The translations under genes were made by a program, and so were the position numbers. The notes beneath the pieces are model-generated. The model saw only the letters and a program-made list of their open reading frames with translations. It did no database searches and had not been told where the DNA came from. A stretch of 64,000 bases of DNA from Anastrepha obliqua (taxonomy: Eukaryota > Arthropoda > Insecta > Diptera > Tephritidae): contig NC_072892.1 of the NCBI RefSeq assembly GCF_027943255.1, positions 164,736,792 to 164,800,791 on the forward strand. Direction: 5' to 3'. Below, one piece after another: positions 63,134-64,000 of the stretch (position 1 is the stretch's first letter; each line of letters begins with the position of its first letter).

Positions 63134-64000
63134 CACCGCGTTACACACATTCTGTCCTATGAACCAAATATACTTTTTCGGAAAGGGGATAAAAAATAAA
63201 AATACACGTGTATCGGCGATTTTCATGTACACGTTACAATTTTTTTTTTTGTATTTTATAACTTTAAACGAGCAATTCTTGTATGCATATCTGTATAGCC
63301 ACACGATCTCAGGATAAGCTTAACGGATTTGAATGAAATTGGGCACACAGATAGTGTATCACATTTCTAGACTTTTCACCTAGGTGTTGCCACCGACAAT
63401 GTTTCACAAGGTTGCCACCTGTTCGAAATTAAAAAAAAAAAAAAATTGCATGAGATATGCCGATGTGGATATCAAAAGAAAGGTATTTCACTCCGCATTA
63501 CAATAGAGCTATAAAACCTCGAATTTTTTTTATTAATTTTATTATATTAAAATTAAAAATTGTTACATTAAAAATTTTAATGCTTTTAAAGAACTTCCGG
63601 AACTGTAACAAACACACAAACGGCACAGAGTCTGTTGTATGAAACAATAAATTAAAGGTTAATAAGTTGTTTAAAAATTTGGAGTCCCTTCAAGTTATGC
63701 CGAAAATTTATTGTAGAAAAATTTTTTTTTTTTTAGAAAAAAAATTCAAGAAAATCTGAGAATTGATACAATTTTTTTTTTTTTAATTTTACACGAGTCT
63801 GCCTGCAGAAATTCAGCGCGATTGGATCACGGAAAAAGGGTTGAAAATTGATCCAAAGTTTTTCACACAGGCGGACTACGAGTTTTATATTTGACGTGTA
63901 CATGAAAATCGCCGATACACGTGTATTTTTATTTTTTCTCCCCTTTCCGAAAAAGTCTATTTTGTTCATACGACAGAAAAAAAGTTCGTTTTTGTAACGC
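63134..64000. mobile_element. TIR transposon CACCGCGTTACA, copy II, gene deleted
   Basis: The left inverted repeat at 63134-63240 and right repeat at 63892-64000 are nearly identical to those of copy I. So are the adjacent internal stretches (63250-63600 versus 45905-46230, and 63725-63890 versus 48340-48510). The gene and the LINE of copy I are absent, leaving about 870 bp. The right repeat stops at GTAACGC, a few bases short of its expected end, at the window edge. Confidence 0.85.

Noticed and set aside
1..64000. LTR retrotransposons or endogenous retrovirus copies
   Set aside because: I searched for integrase, protease and envelope-like motifs and long direct repeats and saw none. All reverse transcriptases here have non-LTR features.

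Overview
This window reads as AT-rich insect nuclear DNA, most likely from a higher fly (a tephritid-type genome is my guess). The inference rests on the mixture of mariner, Tc1, Helitron, R1/I-type and jockey-type elements and on a tRNA-derived SINE family. I recognise no host protein gene, no stand-alone tRNA or rRNA gene, no LTR retrotransposon and no prokaryotic feature. Nearly everything that can be interpreted is mobile DNA, mostly broken by stops, frameshifts, truncations and later insertions. Only two open reading frames are long and clean: a 468-codon reverse transcriptase (46789-48195) and a 611-codon reverse transcriptase/RNase H protein (50976-52811).

Layout, 1-20 kb. A Helitron with both termini (1051-5116, minus) is split by a jockey-like LINE with a target duplication. 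Next come an R1-like scrap, a SINE and two copies of one mariner family. At 9.7-14.6 kb a plus-strand DDE transposase gene has been cut by a D37D mariner and by a LINE. That LINE was itself hit by two further LINE pieces, and at least two of the junctions carry exact target duplications. Another split mariner, a Helitron scrap and an R1-like fragment follow.

Layout, 20-41 kb. A Tc1 relic, several RNase H-bearing LINE relics on both strands and two mariners lead to an R1-like LINE whose 3' end is directly followed by a SINE with a 13-bp target duplication (30940-31272). DD41D-type transposase relics, a CR1/RTE-like LINE and a LINE that kept its endonuclease and RNase H but lost its reverse transcriptase complete this part.

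Layout, 41-64 kb. This part holds a set of TTAA-flanked miniature elements whose ends start with GGGG and which appear to share an internal core of about 100 bp. One of them (45194-49456) contains a terminal-inverted-repeat transposon with a decayed gene. That transposon is split by the 468-codon LINE and is followed by an internally deleted DD41D derivative. The 611-codon LINE follows, then further LINE scraps, and then a 1.85-kb tandem array of the 7-mer TTATTAG (56598-58443). The window ends inside a second copy of the terminal-inverted-repeat transposon.

The genes do not form a pathway. The informative content is the order of insertions, which can be read from split reading frames and target duplications. 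Element boundaries are by eye and may be off by tens of bases unless a duplication or terminal repeat is stated.
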